Source of the DNA: Paramecium tetraurelia
Lineage: Eukaryota; Ciliophora; Oligohymenophorea; Peniculida; Parameciidae
NCBI RefSeq assembly: GCF_000165425.1
Contig: NW_001799042.1
Coordinates: forward strand, 62,001-126,000
Length of the DNA stretch: 64,000 nt
Direction: 5' to 3'
Made by a program: the position numbers and the translations under genes. Shown here one piece after another: positions 51,001 to 64,000 of this stretch; within the stretch, counting starts at the first letter, position 1, and every line of letters begins with the position of its first letter. The notes under the pieces were generated by a model. That model had not been told where the DNA came from. It saw only the letters and a list, made by a program, of their open reading frames with translations, and ran no database searches.

Positions 51001-51048
51001 AGAAGTTAAAATATATATATCTGATTAATATATTATATTATTTAAATA

Positions 51049-51300
51049 ATGAATGAACGATTGGACACACAAGATTAAACTGACACCAGTATTTTAGGTA
51101 AGGATAAGAAATCAATACGGAGAAATCGTTTAAGATTGGATAAATTTAATCATCCTATCATTAAGGGTGTAAAAGGGAAGAGAATCGTCTTTAGAGATGC
51201 AATAGAAGGAAGAAATTTATGTGATGTTTATTTGGTTTAGAGGTACATTGAAAAGAAAGAATAAAATATGAAATGCAGATGCGCATGTTCAATCTAGTGA
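51049..51300 (+). CDS. Small basic protein with Cys-rich end
   Basis: An open frame of 83 codons starts MNERLDTQDQTDTSILGKDK. It is rich in Lys/Arg and has a folded-looking centre (KRIVFRDAIEGRNLCDVYLV). It ends KCRCACSIQ, where clustered Cys could be palmitoylated or bind metal. No intron. No family was recognised. Confidence 0.55.
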
Positions 51301-51430
51301 ATTCTAAATCCGGTTCTTAATGCATGGATGATTTTAGTTAATAATTAATTATAATAATACTAATAATTATTGATTTTAAATTTTCATATGAATTTAAAAA
51401 AAATGATGATGATGTATTTGAAATATTAAT

Positions 51431-53416
51431 TCATTTTTTAATAGCCTACATGTTCTGAAGGAATTCCTTACATCGATTGATTAACACGCTATTATTAGCA
51501 CCTAATTAAGACTAAGTTCTTTGATGATTAACTATTGTTTATTTGCTTCTTTAATCAGAAATGCCCTTTTGCATTAAATAAGTCTGATAGTTCATGCTCA
51601 TTGCTATTTTGAATATGTGGAATATTTACTTTTTTAATGCATCTATTATTATTATGGCTAAGGGATATTAGATTGGGTGGAGATATTATGATCCCCTAAG
51701 AAACTATTTTCTTTGGAGATTTTCTTACCATAATTGAAACTAGAGTTGGCTTTATCAGAGGGAATATAAAAAGATGTGCTTGTACCACTGGTAGGCATTT
51801 TTGCACTGATTCTCTTCTACGCAACAGCAGCATTATTGTTCTGTAGTTATTAGGGTATTTAAGATTTCAGTTGATTTGAAGAGGCCTAATTTAAAGTAGC
51901 ATAAACACTAACAGAGGGAGGTCTCTATTGTTGAGTTGTGATCTAAGGTTTTTGATTGGGTTAAGTCCAAGGAGACATAATTTATTTTTTGGAAATTGAA
52001 TTATCACGTTCTATTTTATTGATTGAAATGTCGACGACATTTTTAGATTTTTAGTTTTCTTTGTTCATTTCTTTACATAATTGGCCACTAATAAATTCCT
52101 TGCTCATATTGACACTTTATTATTATTATTATCCTAAATAATCTTTACTACAATTTGACAAGTATTCTTTCAGGTAATTTTGTGAAACATGTTGTTAAAC
52201 ATTAGGATCTTGCTATTTAATTATAGGTTATTCACTAGGAAGAGTAGAATTAGATGGAGCATTAGGTTTTTTAGATGCATGTTAAAAACTTTAAGTTCTT
52301 TTTCTTTCTTATTGATTTTGATCAGTGCTTTTGAATTAGTTCTCAAATTTATTCTCATATTTGGTTTCATATTTCTTACTAATTTCTAAGTACAAAGCCT
52401 CTCTATACTCTTTGATACTAAATTTCTTGTTATCATCCATAGAGATGATAATTGGATTTGTAGTGCTCTCTTGATTATCATGATGGAATGCACCTACATA
52501 TGGATGTCTCAAGGCTTCTTCTACAGAGATCCTTTGTGAAGGATTGAATGAAAGCAATCTTCTAATCAAATCCAATGCTTGAGGAGTGGCTTTTGGAAAA
52601 TAGTTTGTAAATCCAATTCTCTAGCCTTTAGGAATATTGTTGACGATTTGAGAGGCCAAGGGTGCTTAGACACTTTCCAATTCAGAGGTGGTTGGTCTGC
52701 CTATGACTTCAAGAACCCTTTCGATTTGATTGAGTGTGGAACTACCAGGGAAGATAGGTTTGCCATTAATCATTTCTCCCAGGATGCAACCAACTGACCA
52801 CATGTCTACAGCTTTGGTATATTGGGTGGATCCAAGGAGAATTTCAGGAGCTCGATACCAGCGAGTTGCTACATACTCAGTCAGAATGGAAGTTTCATCG
52901 ATTTGATTTAGTAGACTTCTAGCTAGGCCGAAGTCTGCAACTTTGACATTACATTCTGCATCGAGTAACACGTTTGATGGTTTAAGATCTCTATGTATGA
53001 TTTCAGCAGAGTGAATGTATTTTAATGCTTTGAGTATTTAATAGATAATATATCTGAAATTAAAGTTTAAGATTATACCTCTAGTGTATTTCTTCGAGGA
53101 TTCCTCCTCTAATTACAGCATGGAGGTCTGTTTCCATGAAATCGAAAACAATATACAGATCTTTGTTATTATCTGCTCGATGAATATTGGTCATTCGAAT
53201 AACATTGTCGTGGAGCATCTCCTGTAAAAACATGACTTCTCGAAATGTGCGTTGTGCATCAGTGGCATTATGAAATGCATCAAATACTTTTTTGAGTGCT
53301 ACAGTTTATTTTGTTTTTCGATCTATGGCTTTCCAGACTACTCCATATGCTCCTTTCCCCATTTTCTGTAATACTTCATACTTCTGCATTATGTGGGACT
53401 CGATTTCTTCGGTCAT
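51431..53416 (-). CDS. MAPK15/ERK7-type protein kinase
   Basis: 644 residues with introns 53054-53078 and one of 26 nt near 51602-51627 that keeps the tail in frame. The kinase domain is complete: [52 protein letters not shown] activation loop follows ([18 protein letters not shown]), then [20 protein letters not shown]. The substitution pattern and a long C-terminal tail (about 330 residues, Gln/Asn/Ser-rich) fit ERK7/8. Known: MAPK15 autophosphorylates its TEY and works at basal bodies and cilia. Its ATG is 29 bases from that of the divergent RING gene. Confidence 0.9.
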
Positions 53417-53445
53417 TTTAAAAAAATTAACTGTTAAAAATAATT

Positions 53446-54282
53446 ATGAAGAAACATAAATCCTACATCAATTACGAAGACATTATTGATAAACCTACTC
53501 CATTGATCAATATGTAATAATCATTTAATCTTAACGTGAATGTCAAATAACTCAAATAATAATAATCATCTCCACATATCCCTCTCATTAATCCTAAGAA
53601 ACCTTATCTTCAATCCAGAACCAATAATCGAAATAGTCTCCCAGTCATACGCTCTGCTATGCAATCACAAATTATGGACAGAGATACCCAATTTAATCAA
53701 AAGGAGCATGAAAAATTAAAAACTGATTATGAAAACCTTAAAATTGAGTATTCTAAGTAAGAATCGCTTGTCTAGCAATTGATGAATGAGAATGGCCTAT
53801 TGAAGAGTCTCAATGCTGACCTTAAAAATTAGGTTGATGATCTTAAAATCAATATCAAAAGGTATCAATAGAATGATGAAGCTGCTTACTAATAATATCT
53901 CTCAAATTAATAAGAGTTAATTATAAAAGAATTAAAATCGAAGATTAATTAATTGTCTGAGAAATTGATTCTTAAAGAAAAACAAGAGAGCCAACCAGCC
54001 AATTATCTTCTTTACGTGAATGAGATTCAAAGTTTGTGTCTGGATCTAAAGAGGCACTTGGAATGCAAGTACTGCGGAAAGGAATTGAAAGATCCAGTAA
54101 CACTAATTCCATGTGCTCATTCGTATTGCAAAGGATGTAGAAAGGGTTATTCCAATGATTGTTTTTTGTGTGGTAAAGAACTAAAATTAGAGGCGGTGTA
54201 TCTAAATTAATTTATGATTGACATGATGGCATTATATAAACGAAATATTGGACTCATTGAATAGTTGAAAAATAATTTATGA
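53446..54282 (+). CDS. Coiled-coil RING-finger protein
   Basis: 278 residues with no intron needed. A Ser/Pro/Asn-rich leader comes first. A coiled coil follows at residues 80-180 (LKTDYENLKIEYSKQES and on). The C-terminal RING finger starts LECKYCGKELKDPVTLIPCA and continues HSYCKGC, with a final CFLCGKEL. The Cys/His spacing fits a C3HC4-type RING, typical of E3 ubiquitin ligases with the RING near the C-terminus. No TM. It shares a 29-base intergenic region with MAPK15. Confidence 0.8.
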
Positions 54283-54581
54283 ATTAATAATCAAAGAACA
54301 AGTCTCTCTATTCCAAAAATATTATTCCTAAACACAATGAGCCCCAAGATATCGAGCATTGTCGATAGGCAATCAAGTAAATCATTGGCAATAGTGATGC
54401 TTCTCGCAATCAAGCATATCATAAGTCTGCCGAAAACCATCACCAACAGCCTTAACTGAAGAAAAACTTACACTCTACAGTGCAACAGTATAATGAAAAT
54501 GTCGGCAAGATGTTTACATCCTCTAAGTATGGTGTCGCATACATGTAGAAAAAGGTCATGCATAATATTGATTAACTATGA
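54279..54581 (+). CDS. Open frame overlapping the RING gene stop (ATGA)
   Basis: 100 codons starting MNQQSKNKSLYSKNIIPKHN and including NENVGKMFTSSKYGVAYMQK, clearly protein-like. Its ATG overlaps the RING gene's TGA in a four-base ATGA. Such overlap is normal in bacteria but odd in a ciliate. It may really be the 3' part of the RING gene joined by an intron or frame change that I could not place. Confidence 0.45.
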
Positions 54582-55197
54582 TATATTTGATCCACATTAT
54601 AACTTTTCTGTTATTACCAACAATTATCTCACTCTCCTTTTTTGGAAGATTACCTTTAAATTTTTCCAGAATGATTTGGTATCAATTTAAATTTTGATAC
54701 ATATTTAAAGTCGATCATTAATAATACAATTAAGTATTCATCATTTATTCTTAATTTTATTTATTCCCCCATCGATAAATTTAATTAAAAAGTATTAAAG
54801 AATGTTACAAATCCTTTTTGAAGAAAATTGATAGTATAAATATACGCTGTAAAGATATTTAAATATGTCAAACAATCGATTACCAATGTTATTTTATTGT
54901 TGTCATCCATTTCAAACTATTTATGTTATTTCTTATATATATAAAAATCTTTTTTATTATAATAATATTGATATATAGAAATAACATAAATAAGCATAAA
55001 TTTTAGATTCCCTCATTTTTCTATCCAAATACCACTATGTGATATTTAATAATAATAAATTTCTAAAATATATTTAGAAATACTTTTTTAATACATAATA
55101 GTAAATATGAATCTAATTATATAAAGTTAATTAGATATATTAATATATATAATGTTATAATAATAAATTTTATATTATGTTGAATATGTTATAATTT
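54582..55197. other. Intergenic, nothing recognised
   Basis: About 615 very AT-rich bases holding the 3' ends of two convergent genes. No open frame of note and no RNA gene was recognised. Confidence 0.5.
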
Positions 55198-58100
55198 TCA
55201 CACTTCAATCATCTCAAAGAAAATATTCGTTGCTGGATTAACAAATATTTTCACTAAAATTGTTTACAAAAGTCCAGTTGCACCTGATAAACTCAATTGC
55301 ACTGCCTTGAAAACAATTAATAATTTAATTGGGTCTGATACACAATGAGTGTTTAGGAATCCCATAATGAAGTTAAGACCCCACATATTTGATCTACTAA
55401 TATCACCACCAGAATCGCTTGCTTCTAAGGCCATGGCTATTAGGATGAAGTAAATTAACAATGTAGTTAAGCCTATGAATATTCCCCATCCTATTTGTCT
55501 AACCACAAACACTTTGTGTGGCATCAAGAACAGTATTACAAACATTTCAAAGTTAGACAATATAGCCGAGAAAATACTGAATATAACTGATTGTAAAGGT
55601 TCCAAGGGCACTTAGAAGAAGATGTTTATGTAGCAAGTGTTAAGTATGGTCATGTATAACACACAGAATCTGATGGGACGAGGCAATCTTCTTTCAAAAA
55701 TTAAAAAGATGCATAACAATTTATGGAATAGAGCCATAAACAATAGTACATTGGCAAGGGTGAACTTAAGTTGACATCCACTTTCTAAGAACTTCTTTCG
55801 TTTGTAATCTCTATGCCATTATTGAACTATTTGTTCTTTGATTTCATAAGTTGGTTCTGGCTCTTCTTAGAGATTTTCCTCTTCATTTGAAACATCTAAA
55901 AGATCTTTATCCTTCTCTTTTTCTTTTTCTTTCGCTTTATCAGTATGTTTACTCTTATTTCTCTTTCTCCTTCTCATTGTTGATTTTTTCTTTTGTTTAG
56001 GTTCAATGATTTCAGATTAACCAGCTTCTTTGACATCCTTTTCAAATGAGTCCTCTTAATTATTTTGAGCAGGTTGATTGACATCAGTGACTTTGATGGC
56101 ACTAAGTGCACATCCATCATCATCTTAAAGTTGAGGTAAATCATTTGATTGTAATTCCTGACAGAAGGGTGGTGTCATATTATCTCTTCTATTGAGGATA
56201 GGTGACTCTTTCAATTCTGGATGAAGTTCATACTATTAGCTATCACCCATATCATATTGAAGTGGTTAATCAGCATAGAGTTATTGCTGTTGTTTTTGTT
56301 CTTATTATTGGAATTGCTTTTCTAATTCTAGATTGAATTATTCTAGATCAGCAATACTCTCTGATTTGAATTATTATTATTATTAATCTTATAAGATTTA
56401 AGATTATTATTGTGACTATGATTTCTATTGCTATGATTATGATTTCTATTGTTATGATTATTATTATTGTTATTATTGATTTGAAACATTCTTAGATTTA
56501 ATGGTTGCAATAGACACAGAAGATTTGGAAAATTCAGGTTCCAATTATTTGAAGTATTTAGCTATTTCAGGTTCCTTTTGCTTTTCTCCTGGTTTCACAT
56601 CCAAAATGTTTTCAGGAACTTCATAGATACTTTCCATGTTGTCACTATTTTCACTATCTTCTTCATCATAGACTACTTAATTAGGTGGTTTATCAGAATC
56701 ATCAGAATCAGATCTATAAGTAGGCTCACTTTAAAGTGGAGGATTGGCATTTTATTCACCTTTGATTTCATCCATCTATCTAATCTTCATCAATTCTTCT
56801 GGTTCGATATCAGGTTGAACCATCTTAATATCCACTGGAGCTTCCTCTTATAATGGGAACTAGACACTGGTGTTGATTTGTCTCTCAGGATTATCTTGTT
56901 ATTCCTCAAGTTGCTTTTATTACTCCTATTCTAATCTTAGTTATTCTTCATATTCTTATTACAGTTTCTACTCTATTTCCTTTTGCTTTTCCATTTTCAA
57001 TTTTTGTTATTCTGATCTCTTGGATTGGTTTTCTTCAGCCTTGATTCTAATATATTCTGATTCAACAAAATGAGGAGCCAATAATTTCTTCTCATAATCT
57101 TCCCTATCCTTTTTGAATCCATATCTGACTGAAAACACTAAAGCAATAGTCATAATGGCTAAAGCATAAACAATGACTGATTTGTAGAAAGGGAAGTTGA
57201 GTAAGGCTAATAAAGCTTCCATGGAGAATGCCTTAGCGAATTTATCAAATGCTAGAGCATCTGCAATAGCATCACCAACTGAAGTAGGAGATAGTTCTTC
57301 GCATTAGCAAGTGACAGTAACAGCTCCAGTTGCATCAACCAGTGTAACAGATTTACAGTTTCCTCCTCCTGCACTCCAACTTCCATCAGCACCTTTTCCA
57401 ATACAAAATATGGCTTAAGATTCTGGTTCTTCATCTAACTCATATAAATCCTAATAATATTGCATGTTTCTTCTGCCATACAGTCTTCTGAGTCTTCTTA
57501 ATCTTGCTGCTTTTTTGGCTGCGGTGACTCCAAAGGACATAGGTATTGGTTATTTGGGAACAATGACTGATCCATTGGCTAATTTTGGTTCAATGTTTTA
57601 GACAGATGCTGGTACAGATCTACTTGGGAAGGAATCGTCAGTTGCATAAGGATTGTTATTGAATTCAGCTTAATTGTAAGTAACAGTTGAGATAGAAGTG
57701 TCATCAGATGCTGAGGATTCATCATCATCGCTGATTTTGATATCCTTCTTTACTTTAGTGGGATCTGCTCCTGCCAAATATTCAGCCATCTTAGAAGGAG
57801 TAGCAATAGATGATTTCATAGAGAATGATCCACCTGAGAATACTTTAGGAGGTGCATTGGGATCAGCAGTCTATGTTAAACCAAATTTAACAGATTCTTG
57901 GACTTTAAACATTTTTGCATTATTCTCCTTCATTTTTTACCAAGCTTCATCAGCATCACTTGTTGAATTACTGTCAGTTGAATTAGTTGAATTGGTTGAT
58001 GCAGTTGTACTGGTTGAATCTATAGAATCCATTTAATTCTATCCAGCTGCCAATAGTCCATTTAATAACCCAGCAGTTCTCATGATGTCATTTTGGAGAT

Positions 58101-61100
58101 TCTCTTTTATTCTAAACGATTTGAAGTCGACATTGCCATTCTCAATATCTCCTTGAAGATCACTGACTCCATTGGTACTGGCTGAAACAATACTATCTGC
58201 TTTATCTAATTCAGCATCCATATTTGCAGAACTCATACTCAATTAGATATCTTCATCATTCATTAGTTCTTCAATGGATTTGGTCAGAGCACTCTTAGTA
58301 GCAACACTGACATCTTGGGATTGCAATTCTTTGAGTGATGCCAAAATATTTTGTTTGAGTGTGACTAATTTAGACTACTCTGCGTTGACAATAGCTGTTT
58401 CATTAGTATCTTGATCAGAAGTTGGGTTATCGATAGTGATATCCTTGACACCAACAGCAAGAAGGTTAAGTAAATTAATTTACTCTGGGATTGTCAAAGT
58501 TGTTCTGTTCTAATAAAGCAAGATAAATCTATCTGTTGCAGCCACAATTTCTGCTAATTATCTTGATCTGAAGAAATAGGGTAATGGGGAGTACTTATCC
58601 TCTTATGATTCTCTCTTTTTCAAAAACTCAGCAACCTAAAGTTTATGTCTAAGATCTGCTTTATTCAATCCGACTACAACTGATGATGTAAGGTTTGTTA
58701 AGGCTCCCAAAGAATCTGATACTGATGCCATCAGAACTATGAATGGTTGAGTTACAGCTGAATCACTCAAAGGATTTGGTAGAATAGTATTCAATTCATC
58801 GTCTATTGAGTAATCAAGTAATAGAATCTGATTTAGTGAAGCAGCCTTCAAAATGTCATTGTCGTATTGAGTGGGAGAGTAGTAGAGTGTAAACTTATAA
58901 GTGAATGGTGAATCGCTATCTTCACAATCAACCACTTTTATAGTGAATTAGGTATCAAAGGAAAGCCCACTAGTAGGAGATACCTTTATTTTACAGTTAC
59001 GAGGTGGCAAATTGATATTAATAAGTAATGTAGTTGTGGAAGGCATGAAGAATTGAGGATTGTAAACAGATGCCCTGAATCCTAATTAAGCAAGATCAGT
59101 TAAATCATAGAAACTATCCCAGAACTTTATAGTTATTGAGGTGAAGTAGAATCTTAATGTTGCCACTACATTGAAATCATATACTATTGCACCACCATAG
59201 TACAGACTATCTGGATTCTTCGTGGGATATAAGAATTTAATGCTGATTTCTTAATTCATGTTAACTCTCTTTGAAGTCAAATATTCAGGTCTCTTGAGTT
59301 CTAAAACTGGGATGTCTAATTCCACAATTACAATAACTGCCTAAGCAACCTCAAACAATTCACCTTTGGTACCATTCAAGTAGAAATTATAGGCATTATA
59401 AGGCACTAATCTTTTTGCTGGAACAAATTGAGAGGTGGTTCTATTAAGTGGAATTTCTTCATCGTACACATCTGAACATGGTAGATTAGTATTTAGATTC
59501 ACACATTTCCATACCAACTCAATTCCTACACTCTAATCTGTTTTAATATTGGGATCCTTTGCCCATCCATTCACTCTCAAAGGTACAGCATATCCATTCA
59601 TTCTATTTCCTCCTTCAATTTCAACTTATAATCCTTAATTCAATAGTGTAATATCAACTGTGTAATTTGCTGAAATTGGTTTGGTTGTTAGAGTAGCTAC
59701 CAAAGTTACTTGATATTAGAAACCACCTTTTCCTGAATAAGGAGGGATGTCTAGTTGAACAAATTGAACATCTGGAGCTTTTACACCTGTAAGAGCAGTG
59801 GTATCCTATAGAAGATATGATTCAACAGTTCCCTTCTTAGCTTTATTTGACATCCACTCATAACTGATTGTTGATGCTATAATTTCTGTAGTTCCAGATA
59901 GACAACTTTAATGAATGATTGTACCCACTAATTTGATTCTTGCATTTGTGTAATACACATGTGGGGCTAGTTCTTCAATTGATACAAATGGTGATTCATA
60001 AGTAGTAGTTGAAACCTAGTAATCTGAACTGAACTCTGTATTCAAGAAATTGGTGAATGTGTATTTAAATACATACTTTGAGTATTCAGATAATAACAAA
60101 GGTGGAATTTCAATTTTACTACTCTTGGCGGCATTTGCAGTGTCAAATAAACCTTAGATTCTTCCTCTGACACTAGAGTTTTCTGGTTCAATTGAGACTA
60201 TTGACCATGATTTCATATTCAACCCTCTACCACCATCATTGAATATTTAACTTGGGAAGAATATGATCTTGCTGCATAAATTGCTATATTATGGGCCTGT
60301 AAATTTAACATAGGCAGCAGCAGGAGCATCTGGACCATTAATTTTGGCTGCCAAGAAGTTTGTGTAAAATATTCCTTAACAATCCTTCCTACCTATTACT
60401 GATTTCAGATTTAATGTGAGTAAGCCACCTATTAAAAATTAAGCATTATTTCCAAAGACTATTAATGCCTACTTCTAATTATTAGGATCCACATTACATA
60501 AAGGTTTTCCACTTCCTAACTTAGCAAAGTCATCATCGTTGAATAATTTCTGACATACATCTCTGCTAGGTATAGTTGGGTCATTGATTCCTTTTATTGA
60601 GATTATTCCACCCAGATTTATTGTCATGGAATCTAAACTATCCTTCATCTTAATATAAGGCACTCCATACTCGCAGGTTCCACATTCAGAGTATCCATGT
60701 TATCTTCTATCAATACCTGTAGTTGGACAATTACAAATCTTTACAATATCTGGGCCTTCTCTATTACCAGCACAGGTTAAACAACCATTTTTATCACAAG
60801 TAACACATTACAGATCACATTTTTAACACTTATCATTGACATCATCATCGAAGTAACCTGAGTCACATGTGCATTGTTCAGTAAGTATCCTATCACCTCT
60901 ACAAGTTAAACAATTGGAACTTGAACTAGTACAGCTTGTGCATTTAAAGTCACATTGAGGACAGTTTGTAGATTTGCCATCCTCAAAAAGTCCATTTGAG
61001 CATAAACATAATTTATAAATTGGATTATCTGGTAATATTGTTGAATATCTATTTCCTTTACAAGTAATGCAGTAATTGGCTTTGACTGCACAAGTTGAGC

Positions 61101-64000
61101 AAGTAGGATCACATATTGAACACATTTCCTTTTGAGCAGATGAGTCTTCGTACTTTCCAGCTGGGCAAACACAACTTTAACCAACTCTGTCTCCTTTGCA
61201 GGTTATACAAACATCACTTTTTCTTTGACAAGTTGCACATTGCCAAGCACATGGTTAACAAACAGCATTCTTATTGTCTTCATCATCAAAGTAACCAGGA
61301 GGACATGAACAAAATGGTGCATCTTGATTCCTATTAGCCGCACATTTCAAACAATTTATGAAAGCTTCTTTGCATGTAGAACATTTATAATAGCATTATT
61401 CGCAATCAGCAGTATGCGAATCTATCAAATATCCATTTGGACAATCACATTATGGTACTGTAAGTCTATTTGATGGGCAGCCTCCAGTACAATTATTACT
61501 TTTTGTTTAACAACTGTTGCATTGAATTGAACATTCTTGGCATATCAATGAATCGGGATCTCCATATTTATGATTTCCACAATCTTAAATACATTTTCCA
61601 TTTAGTAAATATGTCTATATATCAGTATTAGTTTGTTTCTGTGGACATGATAAACAACTAGTCTCTTTATCATCTGTACATGTTAGACATGATGTGTGAC
61701 AATCTTGACATTAGAATGTGGAAGGATTAAGGAATGATCTAACAGGACATTCAATATAACAAGTATTTTTATTTGGATAGAAATAGAGATCAGTAGGACA
61801 AGAAGTACATTGATTTGATTCCTTTCCAGTACAATTAAAGCAGAATTTATCACAATTTGTACAAACATTACCATTTTTAAAGTATTCATCTGGACAACCA
61901 GTTTAACAAGTGTCTTTATATAAATAGTATCCATCCGCACATGCAATACATTAAGTGGATTTAACACCATCACATTTAGAACATCCTTAATAACACTTTT
62001 CACATTTTTGATTGGAATCATTTGAGAAATACCCAGTAGAACACTCCTTAACACATTAACCAGTAGCAGAAAGATAAGTTGTTGAATAGCAACTGCTACA
62101 GTTAGTATCCAAAACTCCAAAGCAAGTCTTACAAGTTGCATTGCAAATCAAACAAATATTACCATTAATGCTATCTGCATATGCGTAAGAACCAGCTTAG
62201 CATGTGATTCTACAAACATCATTTTCCATATATCTAATTTATGTAGCACCTGTTTTTGGATGAGTAACTGTTCCACATTTGGTACAATCCAAACTTGTAG
62301 AATCTAAGCAAGTCTTACAGGTCCAATCGCAATTTGAGCATTAATATGAATCTAAGTTATTATATTTTCCATCGGGACATATCTTGTAACATTGTACATT
62401 TTTCAAGACCTTATTAGTATCATAAGTCTAGTCAATAAAGTAATCAGTATCGCATTTAAGGCATTTTGTAGATCCTAATAATTTTTCATCATACACACAA
62501 TTTTAACAATTAGGTACACATCCAACACAAATAGGTTGAGTAGCATGCTTAATATATTTCTCTGGACATGTACTAACACAATAAGAATCATCAACTCTCA
62601 AAGCAATATCTGAACAGGATGGACAAATTGTTGAATTATCATTACAAGTTTTGCATAATCTATTACAAAGAACACACGAGTTATTTTCTACAAAATATCC
62701 ATCTTAACAATTATTTAAGCATCTTGAATTGGACAAAATTAAATGATTACAAGATCTACAAGCGGTAGGTTAATCATTCAAACAAGTAGAGCAAGAACTA
62801 TCACAAGTATCAAACAAGCAAACAGAACTTTAAATATCAGGTGAATAGAATTCTCCACATTGTTATTCACATGTCCAATCATATACTCCGGTATCTGCAT
62901 TTAATGAAACCTTCAAGAAATAATCAGTTTCACAACTCAAGCATTGATTGTTATCTGGACCAGTGCATGTAATACATGAAGAATTACAGCTTTAACAATT
63001 TTTCTGAGTTGAATCAAAGTAATATCCAGAGGCACAATAATTATAGCAATTGTCTTCGAACAAGAAGAATTTAGAAGTATCACAAGCATTGCAAGTTGTA
63101 CCATCAATACATGTCAAACAATTTTCCATACACTTATCACAAGAGTGTGTAGTTTCATTCTAGAAGTACCCTTCAATACAAGAGATCAAACATTAAGAGT
63201 TAAATAGGAAAAGCTTATCGCTGCAACTTAAACATTAATTTGTGGAAGGACCACTGCATGTATTGCATGACAAATTACATTGGTTACATTGATCAACATT
63301 TAAATAATAACCATCTATACAGGTATCACTGCATATTCCCCCCATAAACATTAAAGTTCCACTGCATGTCAAACAATCATTCTCTTCAGGGCCTTAACAA
63401 GTTAAACATGTAGTATGACAAAGCTTGCATTTGTTGTCCACAGTGTCAGGATAGTAAGATGTATTACAATTTTGTAAGCATTTACCACTTGAATCACTCT
63501 CCTAAAGTTTTTGAAGATATAGTTCAAGGGAACAAGAAGTACATTCTTAAATATCATTTCCAATGCATTATACACAAGTGTAATGGCAAGAAACGCAAAC
63601 TTAATCAACGACCACATAACCGTCATTACAACTATCTAAACATTCCCTGTCTTATTTAACCAAAGGAGCTGAACACTCAGTACAATCTGTTGCATTTGGT
63701 CCATCACATTCTTTACATCTTGAATTACATTTGATACAAGATGAGGTGACAGAATATAAATAGGTACCTGAAGGACATCCAGATGAGCAAGTTCCTTCAA
63801 AGAGATAAAACCCTGTAAAGCAGGCTAAACATTAATTGCTTAAGTTTCCTTCACAACTTCTGCATGATACATGGCATTTATCACAAACCATAATTGAATT
63901 ATTTCTGTAAGTTAACGGTGGACATTTAGACACACAATTATAAGAAAGTAGATCTGATACAATATCACCATATAATTGTTAATCTGTTGAAGTTCCATCT
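55198..64000 (-). CDS. Giant polycystin-1-like surface protein (N-terminus outside window)
   Basis: At least 8.8 kb of coding DNA, TGA at 55198-55200. In protein order: a long cysteine-rich region of furin/growth-factor-receptor-like repeats (64,000 to about 60,660), a roughly 900-residue REJ-like region, and a degenerate GPS-like site near 57,290-57,420 (GADGSWSAGGGNCK, then TCQCEELS). Then a TM (SVIVYALAIMTIALVFSV), a 430-residue acidic/Gln-rich cytoplasmic loop with a basic KKKSTMRRRKRNKSK patch, four or more TM helices, and a short C-terminus. Known: REJ plus GPS plus TMs defines the polycystin-1 family. Inferred: a mechanosensory or adhesion receptor on the cell or ciliary surface. No PLAT domain was seen in the loop. 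The conserved GPS cleavage dipeptide is not evident. Introns were not exhaustively checked. Confidence 0.8.
60660..64000 (-). repeat. Cysteine-rich repeat array
   Basis: More than 3.3 kb encodes about 25 or more units of the pattern C-x2-C-x3-C-x2-C with CxxGY/F and NxCxxC elements, for example MCSICDPTCSTCAVKANYC and CDFKCTSCTSSSSNCLTC. Units differ in length (about 35-55 residues) and sequence, so the array is old and not being homogenised. It continues past the window end. Confidence 0.85.

Noticed and set aside
40983-54282. Ubiquitin-related gene cluster (RPN9, Skp1-like, RING, with the deubiquitinase nearby)
   Set aside because: They are spread over more than 20 kb among unrelated genes on both strands, so clustering looks accidental.
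56340-56480. Glutamine-codon microsatellite as an independent repeat element
   Set aside because: It is in frame within the cytoplasmic loop of the polycystin-like protein and simply encodes polyglutamine.

Overview
The window reads as ciliate macronuclear DNA, most likely Paramecium. The evidence is direct. Long coherent proteins appear only if TAA and TAG are read as glutamine and TGA is the sole stop. Genes are interrupted by very short introns, mostly 21-31 nt, usually GTA...TAG. The sequence is AT-rich, and genes are packed with tens to a few hundred bases between them. In the standard code almost every gene falls apart into fragments. No transposon, virus-like element, CRISPR array or tRNA was seen.

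Layout. 0-13 kb holds a voltage-sensor/nucleotide-cyclase protein (-), two unknown proteins (-), ribosomal protein eS25 (-), RidA (+), a Cache-domain membrane protein (+), a senescence-domain protein (-), the SNARE YKT6 (+), thioredoxin (-), an AMPK-gamma-like CBS protein (-) and a two-TM protein (+). 13-30 kb holds CDPK-like pseudokinases 1 and 2 (+) flanking the splicing factor SMU1, a VHS-like/coiled-coil/alpha-adaptin-ear adaptor, a protein with a glutamine-amidotransferase-like start, a CDKL kinase, and pseudokinase 3 (-). 30-38 kb is one 2,639-residue USP9X-type deubiquitinase (+) followed by a U5 snRNA gene (-). 38-46 kb holds coiled-coil and helical proteins, the proteasome lid subunit RPN9, a Qc-SNARE and a divergent Skp1. 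46-54.6 kb holds pseudokinases 4 and 5, a four-TM protein, small proteins, a MAPK15/ERK7-type kinase (-) and a RING protein (+). 55-64 kb is the C-terminal 8.8 kb of a giant polycystin-1-like surface protein (-) that runs off the window.

The most interesting signal is a family of five CDPK-shaped pseudokinases. All five begin MGxC, a likely myristoylation/palmitoylation signal. All five replace the catalytic HRDLKPEN loop with HGxLxxxSF and lack the beta3 lysine, yet keep C-terminal EF-hands. All five share a phase-0 intron at one position, and four of five share a second. They look like a membrane-anchored, calcium-sensing but non-phosphorylating family. The window is also unusual for several head-to-head gene pairs with only 28-48 bases between start codons. 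Many other genes fit ciliary or signalling biology (cyclase, CDKL, MAPK15, polycystin) or housekeeping (spliceosome, proteasome, SNAREs). No operon-like functional cluster is implied.
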